Positions 34,548-41,573 of a stretch of 52,207 nt of DNA are shown in pieces. The DNA lies in NCBI GenBank assembly GCA_910578935.1, contig CAJTSM010000007.1:1-52207 (forward strand), given 5' to 3'. The notes beneath the pieces are model-generated. The model saw only the letters and a program-made list of their open reading frames with translations, did no database searches and had not been told where the DNA came from. This DNA is from an uncultured Oscillibacter sp. Lineage in GTDB: Bacteria; Bacillota; Clostridia; Oscillospirales; Oscillospiraceae. Positions within the stretch are counted from its first letter, which is position 1; the number at the start of each line of letters is the position of its first letter. The position numbers were made by a program, and so were the translations under genes.

Positions 34548-35258
34548 ATGTCACATTGTATGGTAACACTCAGCGCCAATGCCGGTGTCTCTTTAGTCCT
34601 GGGACAAACTCGAGTCTGGATTGATGTTCTACACAATCAAAAAACCGCGGGCTTCTCCTCCCTATCCCCTTTCCAATGGGCATGTCTGAAAGAGCATCCG
34701 GCGTTCGTTCCTCCCCACATGATCTGTTTCACACACTGCCATCCGGACCATTATGACCGCGGCCTTGTCCAAGAATCCCTTTCATTATGGCCCCAGGTCA
34801 AACTGATTCTTCCGGAACCCGCATTCGAGCGTCAGATTCTTTTGACTCAGTCATTTACAAGCCTGCGTTTTCTGGGAGTGGACTTTCAGTTTTTCCGTCT
34901 CCCCCACGCCGGGACCGCCCGCGCCCACATTTCCCATTACGGTCTGTTGGCCGCTCAGAATAACTTTCATATCCTTATAGCCGGAGACTGTACCATCGCT
35001 GCGGCAGAGTTAAAAGAAATTTTGAACAGCCGGATCATAGACCTGGCCATTTTAAACTTTCCGTGGCTCACGCTTCCCCAGGGGCGGGCGTTTCTTCGGG
35101 AGGTTATCCGCCCCCGTCACCTGTTGATTTGCCATCTGCCGTTTTCTGAAGACGACCTCTTCGGATATCGCAAAGCAGCGAAACGGGCGATACAGGAGCT
35201 GCCGGAATGTACCGATCTTCGTCTTTTGCAGGCTCCCTTTCAAAGCGAAATTATATAA
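34548..35258 (+). CDS. MBL-fold metallo-hydrolase
   Basis: A 236-residue metallo-beta-lactamase-fold protein. The zinc motif HCHPDHYDRG (residues about 62-71) is complete, further candidate ligands lie in LPHAGTARAHISHYG and IAGDCTIAA, and a late ICHLPFSEDD may give the last histidine. It is the last gene of the PTS operon, 49 bases after HPr. UlaG, an MBL lactonase that acts on a PTS-made phosphosugar, is a distant precedent, but this protein is shorter and the similarity is only in fold and context. The ATG at 34548 is preferred because GGGGGGAAA precedes it. Substrate unknown. Confidence 0.82.
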   Translation: MSHCMVTLSANAGVSLVLGQTRVWIDVLHNQKTAGFSSLSPFQWACLKEHPAFVPPHMICFTHCHPDHYDRGLVQESLSLWPQVKLILPEPAFERQILLTQSFTSLRFLGVDFQFFRLPHAGTARAHISHYGLLAAQNNFHILIAGDCTIAAAELKEILNSRIIDLAILNFPWLTLPQGRAFLREVIRPRHLLICHLPFSEDDLFGYRKAAKRAIQELPECTDLRLLQAPFQSEII

Positions 35259-35267
35259 AGCGAACAG

Positions 35268-35303
35268 CGACCGCTTTTCAGGCCCTTTGCCGAAAAGCGG
35301 TCG
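35268..35303 (+). terminator. hairpin at the end of the PTS operon
   Basis: CGACCGCTTTTC (35268-35279) pairs with 35292-35303 around a 12-base loop, followed by TTATAATAGTT. The short T-rich tail makes it a likely intrinsic terminator. Confidence 0.65.
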
Positions 35304-35562
35304 TTATAATAGTTCCATCTATCCCAACTTCTTTTATAGAGGTATTTCCCGCCGCCTGATAAATCTTTTTATTTAAGCCCCTCCTATGCTTCCCAATCGG
35401 CTCCATCGTTTCATCAGCATCGCTCATAAGGGCGTTCCGCCTTCAAAATGGTGGTAATACTCCTCATCGCAGCGGCGGCCGTCAAGAGAAGGCGGCCGTC
35501 TTTTCCGTTGTTTTGACGAAAGAATTTTCCCGCTATGTCTGGAAACCTTGCCTCCGGTGTGG
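35304..35562. other. intergenic stretch without a gene
   Basis: No supported coding frame. It contains a closely spaced repeat of GGCGGCCGTC near 35476-35502 followed by TTTT, which could fold through its CGGCCG cores, but I would not call it a terminator. Confidence 0.4.
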
Positions 35563-35568
35563 TATAAT
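35560..35568 (+). promoter_or_regulatory. extended -10 promoter element before rarA
   Basis: TGGTATAAT matches the TGnTATAAT extended -10 form, about 30 bases before the rarA start. No clear -35 is visible. Confidence 0.5.
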
Positions 35569-35600
35569 TTTTTCATAAAATGGGAAAAGGAGGGACCGCC

Positions 35601-36869
35601 ATGCAGCGTCCCTTGGCGGATGAGATCCGCCCGAAAACTCTGGACGAAGTAGTGGGCCAGCGGCACCTCCTGGCCCCCGGCGCAGTGCTCCGCCGCCTGA
35701 TTGAGAGCGGGACCGAGGCCAATATGGTCTTCTACGGCCCCTCCGGCACGGGAAAGACCACCATTGCCAACATCGTGGCAGAGCGGACTCACAAGGCCCT
35801 CTACCGCCTCAACGCCACCACGGCCACCCTCCAGGACGTAAAAGACATCATCGCCGACGTGGGGACTCTGCTGGCCCCCGGCGGGGTGCTCCTCTATTTG
35901 GATGAGATTCAGTACTTCAACAAAAAGCAGCAGCAGAGCCTATTGGAATTCATGGAGAACGGCAAGCTGACTCTCATCGCCTCCACGACGGAGAACCCCT
36001 ATTTTTACGTTTACGGGGCCCTCCTCAGCCGGAGTACCGTCTTTGAGTTTAAGGCTGTGCCGCCGGAGGAGGCGGAGCCCGCCGTCCTCCGGGCGCTGGA
36101 GATCGAGAGGGAACGGGCCCCCCTGCCCCTGGAGTGGGAGATGGGTCTGCCTCTCCAAATCGCCACCGCCTGCGGCGGGGATGTGCGGAAGGCGGTCAAC
36201 GCCGTGGAGCTCCTGAGCCAGGCGGCCCAACTGAAAAAAGGGACGCTCTTCATCTCCAAGGAGGACGCCGCTCAGGTTTCCCAGCGCAGCGCCATGCGCT
36301 ACGACAAGGGAGGCGACGCCATGTACGACATCGCCTCCGCTCTGATGAAGTCCCTCCGGGGCAGCGATCCCGACGCGGCTCTCCACTACCTGGCGCGGTT
36401 TCTGGAGGCGGGGGACTTGGTGACCCCCTGCCGCCGGCTTCTCTGCTCCGCCAGCGAAGATGTGGGGATGGCCTATCCCCAGGCCGTAGCAATCGTAAAA
36501 GCCTGTGTGGACACGGCCATGCAGCTGGGCCTCCCTGAAGCGCAGCTGCCCCTGGCTCAGGCGGCAATTCTGCTGGCTACCGCCCCCAAGTCCAACAGCG
36601 TGGTGGAAGGTATTGGCCGGGCCCGGGCGGACGTCCGGGCAGGCCGCGCCGGGGACGTGCCCCGGCAGCTCCAAAACGTCCATGCGGACACCACTGGCTT
36701 CGACCACCAGCAGCACTACCTTTATCCCCATAATTTCCCCGGCCACTGGGTGGACCAGCAGTATCTCCCCGATGCACTGAAGGGCGTCAAATACTACGAA
36801 TGGGGGGAGAACAAGACCGAGCAGGCGGCAAAAGCCTATTGGGAAAAGCTCAAGGGGAAGGAGCTGTGA
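35601..36869 (+). CDS. rarA: replication-associated recombination protein A (AAA ATPase)
   Basis: A 422-residue RarA/MgsA/WRNIP1-type clamp-loader-like ATPase that acts at stalled replication forks. It begins LADEIRPKTLDEVVGQRHLL, has Walker A GPSGTGKTT near residue 45, Walker B LYLDEIQYFNKKQQ near 95, sensor ASTTENPYF, and the C-terminal tetramer domain (MYDIASALMKSLRGSDPDAALHYLARFL). The ATG at 35601 follows AAAGGAGGG. Its 3' end overlaps the end of the convergent S1-domain gene by 20 bases. Confidence 0.95.
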   Translation: MQRPLADEIRPKTLDEVVGQRHLLAPGAVLRRLIESGTEANMVFYGPSGTGKTTIANIVAERTHKALYRLNATTATLQDVKDIIADVGTLLAPGGVLLYLDEIQYFNKKQQQSLLEFMENGKLTLIASTTENPYFYVYGALLSRSTVFEFKAVPPEEAEPAVLRALEIERERAPLPLEWEMGLPLQIATACGGDVRKAVNAVELLSQAAQLKKGTLFISKEDAAQVSQRSAMRYDKGGDAMYDIASALMKSLRGSDPDAALHYLARFLEAGDLVTPCRRLLCSASEDVGMAYPQAVAIVKACVDTAMQLGLPEAQLPLAQAAILLATAPKSNSVVEGIGRARADVRAGRAGDVPRQLQNVHADTTGFDHQQHYLYPHNFPGHWVDQQYLPDALKGVKYYEWGENKTEQAAKAYWEKLKGKEL

Positions 36870-37782
36870 ATACCGTCTCCACCGGAGCTTTTTCATAGCC
36901 CGGCGGAGAGTAGACCCAATGCTCCAGTTTCCCGTCGGTGACTTGATAATGAATGGGTTCCAGCGGGGCTGGGGGCAGTTTTTCAATGACCTGGAGTTTG
37001 ATTTTCATCCGCTCCGGCCGGATGCTTTTGATGTACACGCTGACTCCATCTCCGGGGGACAGGCGCTCTTTCGCGTCGGCAAGGCCGGAGAGATTGGGGG
37101 ACAGTTCGATGAAGCTGCCGTAGTCCTTCACCGTCCGGACCACGCCCCGCACCGTCTCGCCGGGGCAAAAGCGGCTGGCATTCTCCATCCATGTGCCCAG
37201 CAGCTCCCGGTGTGTGAGGGTAATCCGCCGGGTTTCCCGATCCAAGGACCACACTGCCGTGAGAATTTTCTGCCCCTCCTGGAAGCGCTCTCTGGGGTGG
37301 GAAATGCGGGAGACGGAGATATGCTCAATGGGCAGCATGGCCACAATGCCGCAGCCCACATCCACAAAGGCCCCGAAACTCTCCAGCCGGGTCACCCGGC
37401 CGGTGAGGACAGTTCCCGGCTCCAGACACTCCAGGAAATAGTCCATAGCCCGCTCCTGGGCCGCCCTGCGGGAGAGAAGTGCCGCCGGCGCGCCCTTTTC
37501 GTCGGCCTCCAGGGCCGTGACAGTAAAACAGGTGGGCTTTCCCACCCGGGAGAGAACGGCGATGTCCCGGTCTGCGCCGCTGATCCAGGGGGCCACGGCC
37601 TCCTCCCGTGGAATACGGCCTTGAACGCCCCCGAGATTCAGGCAAAGGGTGTGGTCCACGCCGCAGCGCTGGACAGGGGCCTCCAGGATAGCCCCAGACT
37701 CTAAGGCCTCCCGCAGATGGTCGAGGGTAAGGGGATCAGAAGGGCGAAGCCCTTCCGGCGGGTATAGTTTATTTTCCGGCAT
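36850..37782 (-). CDS. S1 RNA-binding domain protein
   Basis: A 310-residue cytoplasmic protein with three S1-like segments: a divergent one at about residues 28-95, a clear S1 domain at about 122-192 (PGTVLTGRVTRLESFGAFVDVG) and another at about 206-265 (PGETVRGVVRTVKDYGSFIELS). It resembles the short S1-like proteins often labelled 30S ribosomal protein S1 in Clostridia. It likely binds mRNA or the ribosome. A weak AAGGAT site precedes the ATG at 37782. Its stop codon lies inside the end of rarA on the opposite strand. Confidence 0.85.
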   Translation of the reverse strand: MPENKLYPPEGLRPSDPLTLDHLREALESGAILEAPVQRCGVDHTLCLNLGGVQGRIPREEAVAPWISGADRDIAVLSRVGKPTCFTVTALEADEKGAPAALLSRRAAQERAMDYFLECLEPGTVLTGRVTRLESFGAFVDVGCGIVAMLPIEHISVSRISHPRERFQEGQKILTAVWSLDRETRRITLTHRELLGTWMENASRFCPGETVRGVVRTVKDYGSFIELSPNLSGLADAKERLSPGDGVSVYIKSIRPERMKIKLQVIEKLPPAPLEPIHYQVTDGKLEHWVYSPPGYEKAPVETVFTAPSP

Positions 37783-37850
37783 GATATCGCATCCTTATCG
37801 TTGATAAATCAATATATGCGGAAAACGGAAATGGTTGACAGGAGGACAAG

Positions 37851-38042
37851 ATGGATCTCAGTTTGCACGATCTCGTGGAATTGAAAAAGCCCCATCCCTG
37901 CGGCAGCACTCAGTGGGAAATCCTGCGGGTGGGCATGGACATCAAGCTTCGCTGCCAGGGCTGCGGACACGAACTGATGCTTCCCCGGAGCAAGGCGGAA
38001 AAGAGCATCCGAAAAGTACTGACAAAGGAGGAACCGACATGA
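37851..38042 (+). CDS. DUF951 family protein
   Basis: A 63-residue protein of the DUF951 family, found widely in Bacillota with unknown function. It has the family pattern VELKKPHPCGSTQWEILRVGMDIKLRCQGCG; the paired cysteines in CQGCGH could bind zinc together with Cys and His upstream. AGGAGG precedes the ATG. Its stop overlaps the start of the next small gene (ATGA). Confidence 0.88.
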   Translation: MDLSLHDLVELKKPHPCGSTQWEILRVGMDIKLRCQGCGHELMLPRSKAEKSIRKVLTKEEPT

Positions 38043-38134
38043 ACAGCAAGCTGAAACGGGCCGTCGCGCTGACCCTGGCGGTCGTTCTGGTCGTGGCCCT
38101 GCTGGCTTCGATGATTCTGCCTTACATCGGATAA
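38039..38134 (+). CDS. 31-residue single-span membrane peptide
   Basis: A short frame of 31 residues, MNSKLKRAVALTLAVVLVV at its start, ending ILPYIG. It has a positively charged N-terminus (Lys4, Lys6, Arg7) and one hydrophobic helix (about residues 9-27), so it should sit in the membrane with its N-terminus inside. A strong AAAGGAGG site lies seven bases before the ATG, which overlaps the DUF951 stop as ATGA. That site and the translational coupling support real expression. No function is known to me. Confidence 0.65.
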   Translation: MNSKLKRAVALTLAVVLVVALLASMILPYIG

Positions 38135-38159
38135 ACAGGCAAAAGCCCTTATAAGCTTA

Positions 38160-38320
38160 GAACCTGTATTCACAATCAGGGAACGCCGGATGGGCGAAGG
38201 TTTTTCCCGTCAGACAAGGAGATGATCCGCAGCCACACTGACGTATGGCAAGGGAAAGCGACGCGGTATGACGGGGAAAAGGCTGCTCAGACGGCGTTCA
38301 ACGGTTGTGAATACAGGTTC
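38160..38320. mobile_element. MITE-like foldback element with TTA target duplication
   Basis: A 161-bp element bounded by perfect 16-bp terminal inverted repeats, GAACCTGTATTCACAA at 38160-38175 and its complement at 38305-38320. The inverted similarity continues imperfectly inward for roughly another 40 bases (GAACGCCG and TTTTTCCCGTCA/TTTTCCCCGTCA blocks). TTA flanks both ends (38157-38159 and 38321-38323), fitting a 3-bp target duplication as made by IS5-group transposases. No coding capacity. Confidence 0.75.
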
Positions 38321-38342
38321 TTAAGGCGAGCTACTGCAAAAA

Positions 38343-38369
38343 AAAGAGGCTGTCAGAGACAGCCTCTTT
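38343..38369 (-). terminator. intrinsic terminator after the thioesterase gene
   Basis: AAAGAGGCTGTC and its complement form a perfect 12-bp stem with a 3-base loop. On the minus strand it is followed by a run of T, just beyond the thioesterase stop at 38381. Confidence 0.9.
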
Positions 38370-38380
38370 GTCATGTCCGG

Positions 38381-38791
38381 TTATAACTCAATTTTTTTGT
38401 CCAGCCGCCGGAAGGTGAACGTGCCTGCCGCACAAAGCTCCCCCGCCTCTCCCGTGACCCGAACCTCCAGCACGCAAACCCTTCGGCCACCCTGGAGTTC
38501 CCGGGCCTCCGCCGTCAGCCTGTCGCCTACCTTAGCGCTTTTTAAAAAACTGAGAGAGCAGTTAATGGTGACGGCCAGGGTGCCGTAGGCCCCCACGGCA
38601 GAGCCGCAGGCGGTGTCGGCCAGGGAAAAATAGACGCCGCCATGGGGAACCTGAACCGGATTCAAGTCCTCCTCCGCCACCGTTTTGACGGCCCTGGCAT
38701 AACCGGGCCGGAGTTCTTCCACGTAGATACCCAGCCGCTTGCTAAAAATATTTTTGTCATTGCGAAAGGCGCGGATCTGTTCGTAGTCCAT
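38381..38791 (-). CDS. PaaI-type hotdog-fold thioesterase
   Basis: A 136-residue hotdog protein that hydrolyses acyl-CoA thioesters. The catalytic segment NPVQVPHGGVYFSLADTACGSA (HGG, then Asp in the central helix) is near residue 45 and is typical of PaaI/YdiI enzymes. AAGGAGG precedes the ATG. It is 43 bases downstream of a Crp/Fnr regulator gene in the same direction, so the two may share a transcript. Confidence 0.9.
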   Translation of the reverse strand: MDYEQIRAFRNDKNIFSKRLGIYVEELRPGYARAVKTVAEEDLNPVQVPHGGVYFSLADTACGSAVGAYGTLAVTINCSLSFLKSAKVGDRLTAEARELQGGRRVCVLEVRVTGEAGELCAAGTFTFRRLDKKIEL

Positions 38792-38834
38792 GGGGACCGC
38801 CTCCTTATATATCGAGAAAATAGAAAGTCCGCCG

Positions 38835-39488
38835 TCACTGCCGGATGGTGAACTGGCGCCCGTCGGAACGGACGCTGCCTTCCTCCCGGAGGCGCTTCAG
38901 CTCCCTCATCATAGCGCTGCGGTCCGTGGCGATGTAGTCCGCCAGGGTACTGAGGGAAAAGGGAAGTATGAAGGTCCTGCTCCCCGCCTGCTGGGAAAGC
39001 TGGCGGAAATAGCACAGCAGCTTTTCTCGGATAGACCGTCGGGACAGCACATCCACCCGGCGGGAAAGGGCCTGGGCTTTGTCCGCCATCAGCTGCAACA
39101 TGTTTTGAACCAGAATGCTGTGACGCTGGCAGGCGTGGCCGCAGCGGCTGAGAATATGGGCATAGTCAATGAATACCACGTCACAGGGACGGCGGCAGAT
39201 CACTTCCAGGCTGTCCCCCGTGGAGCCGGCGAAGGCTAAGGTTTTCCCAAAAACGCCCCCGGCGCCCAGGTCCTCCAGCACTGTGGCTACACCATCCTCA
39301 TCAATGCGAATCAAAGACGCCTGGCCCCGTTCCACCACGCCCACGGCATCGGTGGAAAAATCATAAATCAGCTCATCCGCCCTGAAAGAACGCTGAACCG
39401 CCTGGAAGCAGCCCAGGATGTCCCGATAGTCCTGATAACTGATGTCATGAAACAGCGGACTTTTTTCCAGCTCCTGCTCACTAAACAT
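38835..39488 (-). CDS. Crp/Fnr-family transcriptional regulator
   Basis: A 217-residue regulator: cyclic-nucleotide-binding-like beta barrel at about residues 10-120 (GQASLIRIDEDGVATVLEDLGAGGVFGKTLAF), a long dimer helix, and a Crp-type winged helix with the recognition segment FSLSTLADYIATDRSAMMRELKRLREEG. No N-terminal cysteine cluster of true Fnr proteins is present, and the cAMP-contact residues are not obvious. The ATG at 39488 is chosen for its AAAGGG site; a frame running to 39533 lies across the promoter. Target genes unknown. Confidence 0.88.
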   Translation of the reverse strand: MFSEQELEKSPLFHDISYQDYRDILGCFQAVQRSFRADELIYDFSTDAVGVVERGQASLIRIDEDGVATVLEDLGAGGVFGKTLAFAGSTGDSLEVICRRPCDVVFIDYAHILSRCGHACQRHSILVQNMLQLMADKAQALSRRVDVLSRRSIREKLLCYFRQLSQQAGSRTFILPFSLSTLADYIATDRSAMMRELKRLREEGSVRSDGRQFTIRQ

Positions 39489-39528
39489 ATGCTCATCCCT
39501 TTCTGTTGCATATCCCACACAATTAAAT

Positions 39529-39557
39529 ATCATACCAGCTTTATCCTAAAAAGTAAA
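39529..39557 (-). promoter_or_regulatory. promoter of the Crp/Fnr gene
   Basis: TTTACT (39557-39552) and TATGAT (39534-39529) are 17 bases apart on the minus strand, 41 bases before the start codon. Confidence 0.65.
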
Positions 39558-39765
39558 GCACATTTTTTTACTCTCAGCCCTCTCAATATAACTTTCGGTA
39601 CTTTTTGCAAAGTCTGTATCCAAGACCGAACCGATACGGTCAAGGGCCGCATCCCGGATGTCCCGAGAGTTCCGGCGGTTTACGGAAAGACGGGAAACGC
39701 AATAGCGGCCCTGAATGATTCACGGTTTTGCCCCGGTTTGTTTACAATTTGTTTATATCCATCCA
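39558..39765. other. intergenic stretch without a gene
   Basis: About 200 bases between the divergent Crp/Fnr and hrcA promoters. No supported coding frame or strong repeat is visible. Confidence 0.4.
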
Positions 39766-39794
39766 TTGACAACAAATGGCTCCGGTGGTAAACT
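39766..39794 (+). promoter_or_regulatory. promoter of the hrcA-dnaK operon
   Basis: TTGACA (39766-39771) and TAAACT (39789-39794) are 17 bases apart; the predicted start point falls inside the CIRCE operator. Confidence 0.8.
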
Positions 39795-39798
39795 CGCT

Positions 39799-39825
39799 TT
39801 AGCACTCCAGGAAAAGGAGTGCTAA
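39799..39825 (+). promoter_or_regulatory. CIRCE operator of hrcA-grpE-dnaK-dnaJ
   Basis: A perfect TTAGCACTC-N9-GAGTGCTAA element, the binding site of the HrcA heat-shock repressor. Confidence 0.97.
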
Positions 39826-39877
39826 AGCCTTGAAAACGACCCGCCCGAAGGGTCAGCGGACATAGGAGGAAGCCGGC

Positions 39878-40921
39878 GTGGAGCTCTCGGAGCGAAAACG
39901 GCAGATATTGAAAGTGGTGGTGGAGGACTATATTCGCACCGCCGAACCGGTGGGGTCCAAAGCCATCGCCGCTGAAATGGGGGGCAGCGTCAGCTCCGCC
40001 ACCATCCGAAATGAGTTGTCCGATCTGACGGAGATGGGCTACCTGGAGCAGCCCCACACCTCCGCCGGGCGGATGCCTTCCCCCAAAGGCTACCGCCTCT
40101 ACGTCAACGAATTGATGGAGGAACAGCGTCTCTCCCTGGCGGAGACAGAGAAGATCAACCAGTCCCTCCAGTTAAAAATAGAGGAGCTGAACCGGCTGCT
40201 GGTTCAGGCGGGCAGGGCGGTTTCCGCTCTCGTGCGCTACCCGGCCTATGTCGCCGCCTCCCGAAAGACGGAGCTTACCGTCCGGCGTTTTGAATTGCTG
40301 GCGGTGGACGAGTGGAACTGTATCCTGGTGATGATGACCAGCGACAACCGGGTGAAGAGCCAGCTTTTACGGACGCAGTTAAAGGTAGAACCGGAACAGC
40401 TTCCCACAGCGGCAAACCTTTTGAACAGCCGGTTTGTGAACACCGACCCCGGCGCCATGAGCCAGCGGCTGATGAATGTGGCGGACCAGGTGAGCCCGCA
40501 GCTCTTCCTGCTGTTGTCTCAGGCCGTGCGCTATGCGGCGGATGCTTTGGAAGAAGCGGGACAGCGGGAAATTATCACCGCCGGAGCCAGCCGCCTCTTA
40601 AAACTTCCGGAATTCCGGGACGCTGACAAAGCCCATGAGCTGATGAGTTTTCTGGCCGACAGCAAGGAAGAGCTCCCCATGCCGGAACGAAGGCCCATGG
40701 AAATTCTCATTGGCCCGGAAAATGTCAAAGAGGCGCTGAAAGATGCCAGTGTGGTGGTGGCCAGTTATGACATCGGAGACGACATGCGGGGACTCATCGG
40801 CGTGGTGGGCCCCACAAGAATGGATTACGCGGCGGTGGCCGCCCGGCTCTCCGGCTTTGCCGAGGGTCTGACGAGATTATTTGGAAAACAGGAATTACCC
40901 CCCAAGGAGGAACCGAAATGA
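39878..40921 (+). CDS. hrcA: heat-inducible transcription repressor HrcA
   Basis: A 347-residue repressor of class I heat-shock genes. The N-terminal winged helix (EPVGSKAIAAEMGGSVSSATIRNELSDL) and the following GYLEQPHTSAGRMPSPKGYRLYV are diagnostic. The C-terminal GAF-like domain includes IGPENVKEALKDASVVVASY. The start is GTG at 39878 behind AGGAGG. It binds the CIRCE site in its own leader and the one before groES, with GroEL/ES as its expected folding-dependent co-factor. Its stop overlaps the grpE start (ATGA). Confidence 0.97.
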   Translation: MELSERKRQILKVVVEDYIRTAEPVGSKAIAAEMGGSVSSATIRNELSDLTEMGYLEQPHTSAGRMPSPKGYRLYVNELMEEQRLSLAETEKINQSLQLKIEELNRLLVQAGRAVSALVRYPAYVAASRKTELTVRRFELLAVDEWNCILVMMTSDNRVKSQLLRTQLKVEPEQLPTAANLLNSRFVNTDPGAMSQRLMNVADQVSPQLFLLLSQAVRYAADALEEAGQREIITAGASRLLKLPEFRDADKAHELMSFLADSKEELPMPERRPMEILIGPENVKEALKDASVVVASYDIGDDMRGLIGVVGPTRMDYAAVAARLSGFAEGLTRLFGKQELPPKEEPK

Positions 40922-41505
40922 CGGAAGAGAACAAACAGCCCCTGGAAGAAGAGGTCCCGGAGATGGAAACAGTTTCCGAACCCCAGCCGGAGGAGCCCTC
41001 TGAAAAGGCGGCCAAGGGCAAAAAAAAGAAGGAAAAGGGAATTACCTTCACCCGGGAACAGGTAGAGCAGATGGAGCTGGCGGTACGCCAGCTGGAAGCC
41101 ACTAAGGATCAGTTCGCACGCCTGGCGGCGGAGTATGACAATTATCGCAAGCGCACAGTCAAAGAAAAAGAAAGCCTTTACCAGGACGCCAAAGCGGACA
41201 CCATCAAGGAGTTCCTGGCGGTGTACGACAATCTGGAGCGGGCGGCGGCGGCCCCCGGCGGGGAGGATGATCCCCACAAAAAGGGCTTGGAGATGATTTT
41301 TACCCAATACAAGGAGCTGCTGAAAAAGCTGGGTGTATCAGAAATTGAGGCAAAAGGACAGACCTTTGACCCGGAGCGGCATGAGGCCGTCATGCACGTG
41401 GACGACGAGAACTTCGGCGAGAACGAAGTGGCCCAAGTGTTCCAGGCGGGTTTTGTCCTGGGGGACCGGGTGATCCGCCACGCTGTGGTTCAGGTGGCCA
41501 ATTAG
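40918..41505 (+). CDS. grpE: nucleotide exchange factor GrpE
   Basis: A 195-residue DnaK co-chaperone that releases ADP. An acidic, low-complexity N-terminal tail (residues 1-40, Glu/Lys-rich) leads into a long coiled coil (about 42-95, AAEYDNYRKRTVKEK). The C-terminal beta domain has the family signature FDPERHEAVMHVDDENFGENEVAQVFQAGFVLGDRVIRHAVV. It overlaps hrcA by four bases. Confidence 0.97.
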   Translation: MTEENKQPLEEEVPEMETVSEPQPEEPSEKAAKGKKKKEKGITFTREQVEQMELAVRQLEATKDQFARLAAEYDNYRKRTVKEKESLYQDAKADTIKEFLAVYDNLERAAAAPGGEDDPHKKGLEMIFTQYKELLKKLGVSEIEAKGQTFDPERHEAVMHVDDENFGENEVAQVFQAGFVLGDRVIRHAVVQVAN

Positions 41506-41573
41506 GCCTTGCTTGAAAAAAGGCCGAAACGCAAGTTCAAAAATATTTTCATATAGTTCAGGAGGCAATCATT

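Noticed and set aside
35940..36986. A 348-codon minus-strand frame ending opposite rarA.
   Set aside because: Antisense shadow of rarA that also overlaps the real S1-domain gene in another frame.
38160..38320. The inverted repeats as a riboswitch or terminator.
   Set aside because: The TTA duplications and sharply bounded perfect ends fit a mobile element better, and no T-tract follows either arm.
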